Assembly (NCBI GenBank): GCA_005883955.1 | Contig: VAXH01000059.1 | Span: forward strand, 1-49,633 | Length of the DNA stretch: 49,633 nucleotides | From: Actinomycetota bacterium | Lineage (GTDB): Bacteria > Actinomycetota > Thermoleophilia > Gaiellales > Gaiellaceae | Direction: 5' to 3' | The notes under the pieces: generated by a model | The model's database searches: none | Told to the model about the DNA's origin: nothing | Seen by the model: only the letters and a program-made list of their open reading frames with translations | Position numbers and translations under genes: made by a program | Part shown: in pieces, positions 42,190-49,633 of the stretch | Position numbering within the stretch: the first letter of the stretch is position 1 | Layout of the letters: each line of letters starts with the position of its first letter

Positions 42190-42827
42190 TTTTGGTCAGC
42201 CGCTGCGCTGGGGCTCAGCGGAGGCTCTTCCAGCTTGGGCGAGAGCGGCGGGAGCTGAGCACCGGGCGGGCGAAGCAGGGGTTCGGTCGACCGAGCCGAT
42301 TCGATCACCGGGCCCAGCGGCGGCAGTGAGGAGGGTTTCGGCGGCTCGTCGACGACCGGCAGGGCAGCTTCAGCCGCAACCGCCTCGCGGACGGCGGTCG
42401 GTGGAGCCGATTCGATCACCGGGCTGAGCGGCGGCAGCGAGGGAGGCTTCGCTGCCTCCTCGACGACCGGTGCGGCCTGCGCCGTGACGGTCGTTACCGC
42501 CTCGGCGACGGCGGACGTGACGCGCCGCTCGATCTCGAGCTGGAAGATCGCGCTTTGGGCCTGTACGCGGTAGCGGAAAGCACGCCCCTCGCCGACGACC
42601 CAGCCGACGAGGATCCCGATGAGGGCACCGACGATGATCGTTGCGACACCGAAGCCCGCCGGGATGCCCCAGACCGACCTGAGCGGCGTCAGCGGCACCG
42701 CGCCGACGAAGACGCCGAAGATGCCGCCGCCGACCGCGCAACCGACCCGGACGGTATCTGCCTTCCGCAGGAGCTGGTCGGCGAAGCGCTCGATGATCTT
42801 GGGGTCATAACCGGCCGCAGAAGACAT
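42186..42827 (-). CDS. Two-helix membrane protein with proline-rich repeats
   Basis: About 213 residues. An N-terminal cytosolic stretch (IIERFADQLLRKADTVRVGCAVGGGIFGVFVGAVPL) leads to helices, VWGIPAGFGVATIIVGALIGILVGWVVGE, then a helix EIERRVTSAVAEAVTTVTAQ, and a tail with three related units: PPSLPPLSPVIESAPPT, PSSLPPLGPVIESARST, GAQLPPLSPKLEEPPLS. Such tails often bind partners or span the wall. Function unknown. Its end overlaps the WD40 gene end by four bases (convergent). Confidence 0.75.
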   Translation of the reverse strand: MSSAAGYDPKIIERFADQLLRKADTVRVGCAVGGGIFGVFVGAVPLTPLRSVWGIPAGFGVATIIVGALIGILVGWVVGEGRAFRYRVQAQSAIFQLEIERRVTSAVAEAVTTVTAQAAPVVEEAAKPPSLPPLSPVIESAPPTAVREAVAAEAALPVVDEPPKPSSLPPLGPVIESARSTEPLLRPPGAQLPPLSPKLEEPPLSPSAAADQN

Positions 42828-42886
42828 CTCTGGATGATCGGCGTCCCGCGCCTCGACCTTGAGAACAACCGTGGTTGAATAGAGTG

Positions 42887-43275
42887 ATGCGGCTGCGGCG
42901 GAAATCCGAGGGCCCGGCGCCGGTGCGCCGCATCCTCGTCGGGACGGACCGCTCCGAGACCGCGACCCGCGCGGTTCGCTGGGCCGCCCAGATGGCGGAG
43001 CGTTACGAGGCCGAGCTGGTCGTCTGCCAGTCCGTCCGCGAGGGGATGAACAAGTCCGAGACGCAGCGCGAGCTCGCTGCGTACACGGAGGATGTTGTCG
43101 GGCCTGAGGCAAGGCCGCTCGCGGCCCAGGGCAACGACCCGGCCCGCGTCATGGTCGACGTCGCGAAGGCGGAGGAGGTCGGTTCCTGCTCGAGAACGTC
43201 CCGAACCGCGTCTCCCACAATGCGCATTGCACGGTTGTGATCGTCCAGACCCATCTCGACGGAGGTAAGCGGTGA
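42887..43275 (+). pseudogene. Universal stress protein gene with internal frameshifting deletion
   Basis: The N-terminal half is a clear UspA domain (RRILVGTDRSETATRAVRWAAQMAERYEAELVVCQSV ... DPARVMVDVAKAEEV, from ATG 42887). At about 43180 the frame breaks: the next usual segment (D-x-x-V-V-G-x-x-G-x-x-G-R, nucleotide loop) is missing, and the typical end FLLENVPNRVSHNAHCTVVIVQT appears in a different frame (43183-43275). So roughly 45 bases were lost with a phase change. The original stop overlaps the next gene start by four bases, showing the intact gene was coupled to it. It may be a true pseudogene or an assembly error. Read straight, frame 1 ends in nonsense at 43240. Confidence 0.8.
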
Positions 43276-44846
43276 CACAGGCCGAGGTCGAGGGCAGCCT
43301 TCTCGGCCGCGCGACCCGGGTCGCCTCGGTCTTCGCGAAGTACGGGTTGCGCGAGACGCGCGGCAGCGCCGACCCAATCGAGATCCGCGCCCGCCGACTC
43401 CGCGACGCACTCGAGGAGCTCGGTCCGACGTTCGCGAAGCTAGGCCAGATCCTCTCGACGCGTCCCGATCTCCTGCCGGCCGAGTTCATCATCGAGCTCT
43501 CGTCGCTCCAGGACGACGTTGCCCCACTGACCGAGGCCGAGGTCGTCCAGGTGATGGAGGAGGAACTCGGTGTTCCCTGGGAGGACGTCTTCGCCTCGAT
43601 CGACCCCGAGCCGCTCGCGGCGGGCACGATCGGCCAGGTGCACAAGGCGACGCTCGAGAGTGGCGAGCGAGTCGTCGTCAAGGTGCAGCGACCCGGCGCA
43701 CGCGACGAGATCATGCGCGACCTCGGCCTGTTGCGGCTGTTCGCGGAGAAGACCGAGAGCCGCGAGGCGCTGCGGCGGATCGTCGACTTGCCCGCGGTCG
43801 TGGAGCATCTGTCGAACTCGCTCCAACGCGAGCTCGACTTCGAGCAGGAGGCGGCGAACATCGATCAGATGCGCGAGGTGCTGCAGCCTTTCTCGCGGCT
43901 CGACGCGCCCGGCGTGCACCACCGGTTCACGACGAGGCGCCTGCTCGTGCTCGAGCTGATTCCGGGCGGGCCGGTCCGCGAGGCGCCGCAGGGCCCCGAG
44001 CGCAAGGAGGCAGCCGGCCAGCTGCTCGAAGCCTTTTACCGCCAGATCCTCACCGACGGCTTCTTCCACGCCGACCCGCATCCGGGGAACCTGCTCTGGT
44101 CTGACGGGACGATCTACTTCCTCGACCTCGGCATGGTCGGAGAGGTCCCGCCGGACGTCCGCGAGCGCGTGCTGCTGCTCCTGCTCGCCTTCTGGCAGGA
44201 GGATGTGCCCTTCCTGGCCGAGATCCTGCTCCTGCTGGCTCCGGAGCTGCCGGAGGAGCTCGACCTCGATGCCTTCCGCGACGAGATCGGCGAGCTGCTC
44301 GCCGAGTACCGGCACAAGTCGCTGTCCGAGATCCAGCTCGGGCCGATCATGCAGGGGCTGACCGAGATCGCCAGCCGCCACGGCGTCCGTCTCCCTGCGG
44401 CGCTCGCCCTCGTCGGCAAGGCGCTCGCGCAGATGCAGCTGACCGCGGCCGAGCTCGATCCCGAGCTCGACCCCTTCTCGGTCGTCGGCGGCTTCGTAGG
44501 CAAGAACCTGCTCACCCGGGTGCGCACGAGCGCCGACCCGAAACGGATCTTCTACGAGTTCCAGAAGCTCGAGGTGCGCGCGAACGCGCTCGTCGAGGCG
44601 ATCGAGCGGATCGCAGGGGCTCGCCCTGGCGCCCGCATGCAGATCGACGTCAAGGGGACGACGCCGCTCGAGGACACGATCCGCAGGGCGGCGCGGGCGC
44701 TCTCGCTGGCGATCGCGGCCGGCTCGTGCCTGGTCGCCGCGGGCTCGACGGCCGCGGCGCACGTCCAGTCGTGGATCCCGGTCACGCTCGGCGTCGTCGG
44801 CGGAGTCCTCACGATCCTGCTTCTGGTCGGCCTGCGCCGCCGCTGA
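43272..44846 (+). CDS. ABC1/AarF/UbiB-family atypical kinase
   Basis: A 524-residue protein of the UbiB/ABC1 family, ATP-binding proteins linked to quinone synthesis or lipid homeostasis. Motifs: FAKLGQILSTRPDLLP (KxGQ), PLAAGTIGQVHKATLESGERVVVKVQRPG (Ala-rich loop AAGTIGQVH and Lys), LDFEQEAAN (ExD region), HADPHPGNLLW and FLDLGMVG (catalytic Asp and metal-binding DLG). Two C-terminal helices (ALSLAIAAGSCLVAAGS, SWIPVTLGVVGGVLTILLLVGL) anchor it to the membrane. GTG 43272 follows GGAGGTAAGC and overlaps the Usp remnant stop. Confidence 0.9.
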   Translation: MTQAEVEGSLLGRATRVASVFAKYGLRETRGSADPIEIRARRLRDALEELGPTFAKLGQILSTRPDLLPAEFIIELSSLQDDVAPLTEAEVVQVMEEELGVPWEDVFASIDPEPLAAGTIGQVHKATLESGERVVVKVQRPGARDEIMRDLGLLRLFAEKTESREALRRIVDLPAVVEHLSNSLQRELDFEQEAANIDQMREVLQPFSRLDAPGVHHRFTTRRLLVLELIPGGPVREAPQGPERKEAAGQLLEAFYRQILTDGFFHADPHPGNLLWSDGTIYFLDLGMVGEVPPDVRERVLLLLLAFWQEDVPFLAEILLLLAPELPEELDLDAFRDEIGELLAEYRHKSLSEIQLGPIMQGLTEIASRHGVRLPAALALVGKALAQMQLTAAELDPELDPFSVVGGFVGKNLLTRVRTSADPKRIFYEFQKLEVRANALVEAIERIAGARPGARMQIDVKGTTPLEDTIRRAARALSLAIAAGSCLVAAGSTAAAHVQSWIPVTLGVVGGVLTILLLVGLRRR

Positions 44847-44847
44847 C

Positions 44848-45570
44848 ATGTTCGACCACGTGACCATTCGCGCCTCGGACCGCGAGGCATCGGAACGTTT
44901 TTACGAGACGGTCTTGAAGACCGTCGAGATCAAGAAGACCTACAGCGGCGAACACTTCGCGGAGTGGCGTAGCTTCTCGCTCGCTCAAGCGAGCGACGAG
45001 AAGCCGGTGACGCGACGTCTGCACATCGGCTTCGTCGCGCCCTCGCGCGAGTTGGTGGACGAGTTCTGGCGAGTCGGCACCGAGGCCGGCTACCAGGACG
45101 ACGGCGCGCCGGGCCCGCGGCCTCAGTACTCACCCGAGTACTACGGGTCGTTCCTGCTCGACCCAGACGGCAACAGCGCCGAGGCTGTCCACCACGAGGA
45201 GCGGCGGGCCGGCCCGATCGACCATCTCTGGATCCGCGTTGGCGACCTCGGAGCTTCGAAGCGGTTCTACGAGGCCATAGCGCCCTACAGCGGGTTCCGT
45301 CTGCGCCACGAAGCGCCCGATCGGGGGACGTTCGTCGGCGAAAGCGGGTCCTTCTCGGTCGTGTCAGGGGCGCCGACGCAGAATCTTCACATGGCTTTCC
45401 CCGCGGCGGACAACGCCACGGTGGTTTCTTTTCACCGGACGGGGGTCGGCATGGGCTATCGCGACAACGGGGCTCCCGGCGAGCGCCCCGTCTACCACCC
45501 GGGGTACTACGGTGCCTTCGTGCTCGATCCCGACGGCAACAACACCGAGGTCGTCAACCACAACCGCTGA
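44848..45570 (+). CDS. Two-domain VOC (glyoxalase/dioxygenase) protein
   Basis: A 240-residue tandem of two VOC units. Both have the FDHVTIRASD / IDHLWIRVGD opening and end in YYGSFLLDPDGNSAEAVHH and YYGAFVLDPDGNNTEVVNHN, whose Glu and His are typical metal ligands; the units are similar enough to be an internal duplication. Enzymatic role unknown (extradiol-type or glyoxalase). It begins two bases after the kinase gene, implying one operon. Confidence 0.88.
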   Translation: MFDHVTIRASDREASERFYETVLKTVEIKKTYSGEHFAEWRSFSLAQASDEKPVTRRLHIGFVAPSRELVDEFWRVGTEAGYQDDGAPGPRPQYSPEYYGSFLLDPDGNSAEAVHHEERRAGPIDHLWIRVGDLGASKRFYEAIAPYSGFRLRHEAPDRGTFVGESGSFSVVSGAPTQNLHMAFPAADNATVVSFHRTGVGMGYRDNGAPGERPVYHPGYYGAFVLDPDGNNTEVVNHNR

Positions 45571-45616
45571 GCGGCCCGGCTCAGGCCTTTCCGCGGGGGC
45601 GCCGCGCTCAGCCCAA

Positions 45617-45713
45617 GTAACAGACTGTTACAAGGAAAGCCGTGTCCTAAGGGAGTGGTCCGGCATCGCGAAGCCGCTGCTCAACTCGACAACGGCAAGT
45701 AACAGACTGTTAC
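45617..45713. repeat. Two identical palindromes GTAACAG-A-CTGTTAC
   Basis: AAGTAACAGACTGTTAC occurs at 45615-45631 and 45697-45713, 82 bases apart, each a perfect 7-base dyad with a single central base. The pattern resembles a TetR-type operator. The 215-base gap (45571-45785) lies between two convergent genes, so no start codon is nearby in the expected sense; no gene was found inside it. Confidence 0.65.
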
Positions 45714-45785
45714 TAAATGATTGAGCCGCCGGGGCCCACGGAGCACGCTCGTGCGTGTTCGACGAGGGGTTTGGGACCGCAGGCT

Positions 45786-45896
45786 CTATGGCCGTTTCTT
45801 GCCGAGCGCCTTCACGACGCGGCGCTCGGCCACGAGCGCGACCAGGCTCATCATGGTGCCGAGGATGAAACGCTCGAGCCGGCGCGGGATCTGCAT
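45786..45896 (-). CDS. Small basic membrane-associated protein (36 aa)
   Basis: Reads MQIPRRLERFILGTMMSLVALVAERRVVKALGKKRP. A basic amphipathic start, a hydrophobic middle (FILGTMMSLVALVA) and a basic end suggest a membrane-surface peptide. Codon use is like neighbours. No strong ribosome site; it starts about 45 bases beyond the terminator hairpins of the ABC operon. Function unknown. Confidence 0.5.
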   Translation of the reverse strand: MQIPRRLERFILGTMMSLVALVAERRVVKALGKKRP

Positions 45897-45941
45897 CGGC
45901 GCCGAGCGTAACGAAGACGGGGGCGGCGACGCGCGCCGCCC

Positions 45942-46013
45942 GGCCGCGGAGCGGCCTGTCCGCGAAGCGGACCAGTGGAGGGGGTCTCTGGGGGAACCGG
46001 GAGGTTCCCCCAG
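45942..46013. terminator. Three hairpins after the ABC permease gene
   Basis: GGCCGC-GGA-GCGGCC (45942-45956), GTCCGC-GAA-GCGGAC (45958-45972), and an 11-base hairpin CTGGGGGAACC/GGTTCCCCCAG (45988-46013). The last is the nearest to the permease stop on the minus strand. Confidence 0.65.
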
Positions 46014-46028
46014 CAGCTCTTTCAGGCG

Positions 46029-48581
46029 CTACTCGTACTTCAGCGCCTCGAGCACGTTCAGCCGCGAGGCCCGCCGCGCCGGGGCGATCGCGGCCAGGAT
46101 GCCGGCCACCATCGCCGCGACGGTGAAGATCACCAGCGACGCGACCGGCAGCGAGAACGTGACGCCGTACTTGCCGAGCGCGTGCGTCACGGCGGCCGCG
46201 AGCATGATCCCGAGCGGCAGCCCGAGGGCCGCGCCGATCAGGGCCGTGATCACGCTCTCGTGCCGCACCATTCGCCGGGCTTGCCGCCGGGTCATCCCGA
46301 CCGCGCGCAGCATCCCCAACTCGCGTGTCCGCTCGAAGACCGAGAGGACGAGCGTGTTCAGCATCCCGAACAGGCTCACGATCACGCTCAGCGCGAGCAG
46401 GACGTAGAGCAGGTTCAGCATCGTGTTGATGAAGGACGACTGCGCCTTCACATAGGCGGCTTTTGTCTGTGCCTTGGCGTCCGGGAACGCCGCCAGTGCC
46501 CGGTCGAGCCCTGCCTGCGTCGGCGAGCCGTCGATCAGCGTCAGCGAGTTCGATCGCCGTGTGAACGTCCGGTCGAAGGCCTGGCGGGAGACGACCACGC
46601 CGCCGAGCACCTCCATCACTTGTGGCGGCTGGAAGATCCCCGCCACCGTCAGCCGCACGGGCTTGCCGGCGGGCGAGCGCAGCGTAAAGGCGTCGCCGAC
46701 GGCGAGATGATGCTTCTTGGCGAACCTTTGCTTCACGAGCGCCCCGTGGCCGTCGAGACTGGCCAGTGTCGCGTTCGACCCCTGCCTCCAGTCGAAGTGG
46801 TAGACGCGGGCGATCGTCGCCGGCTCGACGCCGTTGACGTTCACGTTCGCCGTGCCGATCCGGCCGCGGTCGGAGCGGATGTCGGATGCCAGGGTCACGC
46901 CCGGCGCCTTTGTGACCGCGCGTCCGGCGCCTGCCGGGAACGCTGACCAGCCGTTCTGCGAGGTGACGACCCAATCTGCGGTCACCTGCTTGTTGATCGC
47001 GCGGTCGACTGAGCCATGCAAGCCCTTGCCGAGCGCGGCGACGAAGGTGACGAGCGCGAGCCCGATCATCAGCGCCGCAGCCGTTGAAGCCGTGCGGGCG
47101 GGATTGCGGGTCGCGTTGTCGGTCGCGAGCCGCCCTGCCGCGCCGCCGAGCCGCTTCGCCGGGATGCCGACGACCGCGGCCAGGGCGGTGACGAGCACCG
47201 GCGCGAAGCCGGCGACGCCGAGCAGGCCGAGCAGCGCCCCGCCGGCGAGCGCGAGCAGCGACTTGCCCGAGCCGAGGTGGCCGCCCAGCGTTGCGTAGGC
47301 GATCAGCGCCGAAGCGATCCCGAAGAGAATGACTCCCGCGACCGGTCCCAGCCGCTTCTTCCGCTGAATCACGGCGCCCTCCCGGACGGCCGCGATCGGC
47401 GGCACGCGGGTCGCGCGCAGCGCCGGCACGAAGCCGGCGAGCACAGTCACGAGCACGCCGAGGATGAGAGAGATCACGAACGTGTGCGTCGCGTAGACGG
47501 ACGACGTCTGCGGCAACGTCAGCCCGAGAGCGCCGAACAGAGAGCTCAGGCCCCTCGCGAGCCCGAACCCCGAGACGAGACCGATCACCGAGGCGACCAG
47601 CCCGATCGCGAACGACTCGAGCACGACGGAGCGGAGCACCTGGCGCCGGGAGGCGCCGAGAGTCCGCAAGGTCGCGAGCTCGCGCGTCCGCTGCGCGACC
47701 GTGATCGAGAGGGTGTTGAAGATCACGAAGGCGCCGACGAAGAGCGCGATCCCGCCGAAGCCGAGCAGGAAGCCGCGAATGAAGCTGATGAAGCTCGCGA
47801 CGCCCTTCTTGTCCTCGTTCGCCTGCTCCTTGGCCGTCCGCACCCGCGCGGTCGCGGGCACTTCCCGCTTCAGCTCGGAGATGAGCCGGTTCGCGGAGAC
47901 GCCGGGCTTCGCGGCGACCGAGATCACCGAGTAGCCGTGCAGGTCGAGCAGCCGCTGAGCCGTCGGAATCGTGAAGACGGCGATGGTGGCGCCGCCGAGC
48001 GACTTGACGTCGCCGTAGGTTGCGGTGCCGACGATCCGGAACGACTCCCTCGGCCCGCTCGCGGCGACGCCGACCTTGTCGCCGACCGCGAAATGGTGTT
48101 TCTTCGCGGTCTCGGCGTCGATCACGACCTGGTGTGGGCCGTTCGCCCAGTGGCCCTCCTTCAGCTTGAGCGGGTTGAAGCGCGGCTGCGAGGTGTCGAT
48201 TCCGAACCCGAACGTGGGGTTGCCGTTGGACTGGATCGCCTTGCCGTCGCGCCCGATCAGGTTTGCGTGCGTCGAGTCGCCGTTCAGGTCGATCAGTGCC
48301 CCCGCGGCGGCGCCAACGTCGCGATTCCGCCTGATTCGCTCGAGCACGGCCTCCGAGACGGTCGCGTTGCCGCCGTTCGAATAGTCGACGAGCTTCCGGC
48401 CGCTCACGACCGCGTCGGTGTGGCTGTAGGAGCTGGTGAAGATCGAGTCGAACGCCTTCGAGATCGTGTCGGTGAGGACGAAGCTGCCGCTGACCATCGC
48501 GACGCCGAGCACGATCGCGAGCGCGGTCAGAACCGCGCGGACGCGGCGGGCCAGCAACCCCTTGAGCGCAACCCCGGTCAT
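46029..48581 (-). CDS. ABC transporter permease, double FtsX (MacB-like) type
   Basis: An 850-residue permease with two FtsX-like halves. The N-terminal helix (RAVLTALAIVLGVAMVSGSFVLTD) is followed by a large extracellular domain with FSDSIF-type segments, then three helices (GGIALFVGAFVIFNTLSITVAQRTRELATLRTLGASRRQVLRSVVLES); the second half repeats this (LSVIVSLFGMLNTLVLSVFERTRELGMLRAVGMTRRQARRMV) before the end. The TRELxxLRxxGxxRRQ loops contact the ATPase. The family exports lipoproteins, peptides or drugs or works as mechanotransducer. ATG overlaps the stop of the ATPase gene. Confidence 0.9.
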   Translation of the reverse strand: MTGVALKGLLARRVRAVLTALAIVLGVAMVSGSFVLTDTISKAFDSIFTSSYSHTDAVVSGRKLVDYSNGGNATVSEAVLERIRRNRDVGAAAGALIDLNGDSTHANLIGRDGKAIQSNGNPTFGFGIDTSQPRFNPLKLKEGHWANGPHQVVIDAETAKKHHFAVGDKVGVAASGPRESFRIVGTATYGDVKSLGGATIAVFTIPTAQRLLDLHGYSVISVAAKPGVSANRLISELKREVPATARVRTAKEQANEDKKGVASFISFIRGFLLGFGGIALFVGAFVIFNTLSITVAQRTRELATLRTLGASRRQVLRSVVLESFAIGLVASVIGLVSGFGLARGLSSLFGALGLTLPQTSSVYATHTFVISLILGVLVTVLAGFVPALRATRVPPIAAVREGAVIQRKKRLGPVAGVILFGIASALIAYATLGGHLGSGKSLLALAGGALLGLLGVAGFAPVLVTALAAVVGIPAKRLGGAAGRLATDNATRNPARTASTAAALMIGLALVTFVAALGKGLHGSVDRAINKQVTADWVVTSQNGWSAFPAGAGRAVTKAPGVTLASDIRSDRGRIGTANVNVNGVEPATIARVYHFDWRQGSNATLASLDGHGALVKQRFAKKHHLAVGDAFTLRSPAGKPVRLTVAGIFQPPQVMEVLGGVVVSRQAFDRTFTRRSNSLTLIDGSPTQAGLDRALAAFPDAKAQTKAAYVKAQSSFINTMLNLLYVLLALSVIVSLFGMLNTLVLSVFERTRELGMLRAVGMTRRQARRMVRHESVITALIGAALGLPLGIMLAAAVTHALGKYGVTFSLPVASLVIFTVAAMVAGILAAIAPARRASRLNVLEALKYE

Positions 48582-49363
48582 TGCCCCGTCACCTCCTGGA
48601 TCGCGTCGATCACCTCGGCCTGCGACGGCCGAGCGAGCGACTTGGCGATCTGGCCGTCCGCGAGGAAGAGAACGCGGTCGGCGATCGTCGCGGCCACCGC
48701 GTCGTGGGTGACCATCACGGTCGTCTGTCCGAGTTCGTCGACGGAACGGCGGACGAGCTCGAGGATCTCAGCGCTCGTGGCCGAGTCGAGGTTTCCGGTC
48801 GGCTCGTCGGCGAAGAGGACCGTCGGCCGGGAGACGAGCGCTCTCGCAATCGCCACCCGCTGCTGCTGGCCGCCCGAGAGCTCGGACGGCCGGTGCTTCC
48901 GCCGGTCCTGGAGGCCGACGCTCTCGAGCAGCTGCTGGAACCAGGGACGTTCGGGCTTCCGGCCGGCGATCGTCAACGGCAGGAGGACGTTCTCCTCGGC
49001 CGTCAGCATCGGCAGCAGGTTGAAGAACTGGAAGACGAAGCCGATGTGCCGGCGGCGCAGCTTCGTCAGCTCGTTGTCCTTCAGCGTCGCAATCTCGATG
49101 CCGGCGATCTCGACGGAACCGCTCGTCGGCTGGTCGAGGCCGGCCAGGATGTGCATCAGCGTCGACTTGCCCGAGCCCGACGGCCCCATGACGGCGGTCA
49201 ATTCTCCACCGGGCACTTCGAGCGAGACGCCGCGGAGGGCGTCGACGGCCGTGTCGCCCTCCCCGTAGCGCCTCGTCACTGCGTGAGCGGCGACTGCCGG
49301 CGGGCTGTGGTCGATCAGGACGCGCTCGTCGCTGAGCGCGGCTGCTGCTGCAGCTGCATTCAT
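48578..49363 (-). CDS. ABC transporter ATP-binding protein (MacB/LolD class)
   Basis: A 261-residue ATPase: Walker A GPSGSGKST, Q-loop FVFQFFNLLP, signature LSGGQQQRVAIARAL, Walker B VLFADEPTGNLD, and the switch His in MVTHD. It pairs with the overlapping permease gene. ATG 49363 follows AAGGAGTCACC and is preferred to the longer start at 49495, whose extra residues are Ser/Arg-rich and unlike the family. Confidence 0.93.
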   Translation of the reverse strand: MNAAAAAAALSDERVLIDHSPPAVAAHAVTRRYGEGDTAVDALRGVSLEVPGGELTAVMGPSGSGKSTLMHILAGLDQPTSGSVEIAGIEIATLKDNELTKLRRRHIGFVFQFFNLLPMLTAEENVLLPLTIAGRKPERPWFQQLLESVGLQDRRKHRPSELSGGQQQRVAIARALVSRPTVLFADEPTGNLDSATSAEILELVRRSVDELGQTTVMVTHDAVAATIADRVLFLADGQIAKSLARPSQAEVIDAIQEVTGQ

Positions 49364-49445
49364 GGTGACTCCTTGGGTCGTAGGTTTCATCGCTGCCCAC
49401 GCTAGGGGCGCGCGTTCGGTAGTTCGTCGGCCTGCGGCCCGATTT

Positions 49446-49520
49446 CTACTCGTCCCAGCGGATGATCTTGAAGTCGTCCTCCCGGACGACGACACTCTGG
49501 CGGCGGTGGACTACCTTCAA
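49446..49520 (-). CDS. Possible very small protein (24 aa)
   Basis: A TTG-started frame reads LKVVHRRQSVVVREDDFKIIRWDE-stop. It looks more protein-like than chance (alternating hydrophobic strands, acidic end), and lies between the divergent ABC ATPase and sensor genes. It may be a real microprotein or a chance frame. Confidence 0.25.
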   Translation of the reverse strand: MKVVHRRQSVVVREDDFKIIRWDE

Positions 49521-49523
49521 GAC

Positions 49524-49633
49524 ATGACGACGAGCATCGCCAACCTCGCGCGCCGGGTCTGGCCGCTGATCCGGCGCTACGGCTTCGACTTCCTGGTGCT
49601 GCTGGGCATGCTCGAAGCCTCGCTCGAGCTTGC
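49524..49633 (+). CDS. Start of a probable sensor histidine kinase
   Basis: The window ends after 36 codons: MTTSIANLARRVWPLIRRYGFDFLVLLGMLEASLEL. A basic amphipathic start and a membrane helix resemble the N-terminus of actinobacterial two-component sensor kinases often found next to MacB-type ABC operons. Identity is a guess from position and layout. Confidence 0.4.
   Translation, partial: MTTSIANLARRVWPLIRRYGFDFLVLLGMLEASLEL

Noticed and set aside
1-49633. CRISPR array
   Set aside because: No regularly spaced direct repeats of 20-40 bases were seen; the only tandem repeat is the 14-base duplication at 11897.
1-49633. Insertion sequence or prophage
   Set aside because: No transposase, integrase or phage structural gene is present; palindromes found are short and isolated.

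Overview
The window is a high-GC bacterial chromosome segment with dense genes, many GTG/TTG starts and ATGA/GTGA/TGATG junctions. Gene content suggests an actinobacterium: SARP/BTAD regulator, MmpL-like exporter, Rpf-like protein, PadR plus HAAS-domain pair, actinobacterial small hypotheticals. The style resembles the deep-branching Thermoleophilia (Gaiella/Solirubrobacter type), but that rank is inference. One broken gene could be an assembly artefact of a metagenomic genome.

Layout. 1-9.8 kb is a core housekeeping block: the end of secA, prfB with its programmed +1 frameshift, ftsE-ftsX, an RNase R-like exonuclease, a PadR/HAAS pair, smpB and the tmRNA gene ssrA. secA, prfB, ftsEX, smpB and ssrA sit together in many Gram-positive genomes, and RNase R, SmpB and tmRNA act together in ribosome rescue. 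9.8-23.7 kb is mixed: a BNR/Asp-box secreted protein, a nucleotidyltransferase, a TetR-MmpL divergent pair, an M50 protease, a degenerate GGDEF protein, a Gfo/Idh/MocA oxidoreductase, an MFS transporter, cyclophilin, an Rpf/transglycosylase-like protein and a primary-type sigma factor. 23.7-27.9 kb is a seven-gene Mrp/Mbh-type cation antiporter operon on the minus strand. 28-31.7 kb holds a metallophosphoesterase, a CPA2-type antiporter, YjbQ and a cupredoxin lipoprotein.

31.7-32.4 kb has a tRNA(CAU) with terminator, then about 570 bases with no convincing gene but dense complementary segments: a candidate large structured RNA. 32.4-37 kb carries a membrane protein, a CBS protein, a three-repeat secreted Cys protein, a PQQ-type beta-propeller protein and a dimethylformamidase-like secreted protein. 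37.1-42.2 kb is a two-gene unit, a SARP regulator fused to a SIR2-like domain overlapping a STAND NTPase with a membrane helix and about 15 WD40 repeats. This looks like a signalling or conflict system. 42.2-49.6 kb has a proline-rich membrane protein, a broken universal stress gene coupled to a UbiB-family kinase, a double VOC protein, two identical palindromes, and an ABC exporter (ATPase plus large FtsX-type permease) beside the start of a probable sensor kinase.

The strongest undescribed signals are three copies of a hairpin family with invariant junctions (GTCCG...CATGACGAC) and fully different but complementary stems, after secA and twice after ssrA; the structured region after the tRNA; and the SARP-SIR2/STAND-WD40 pair.
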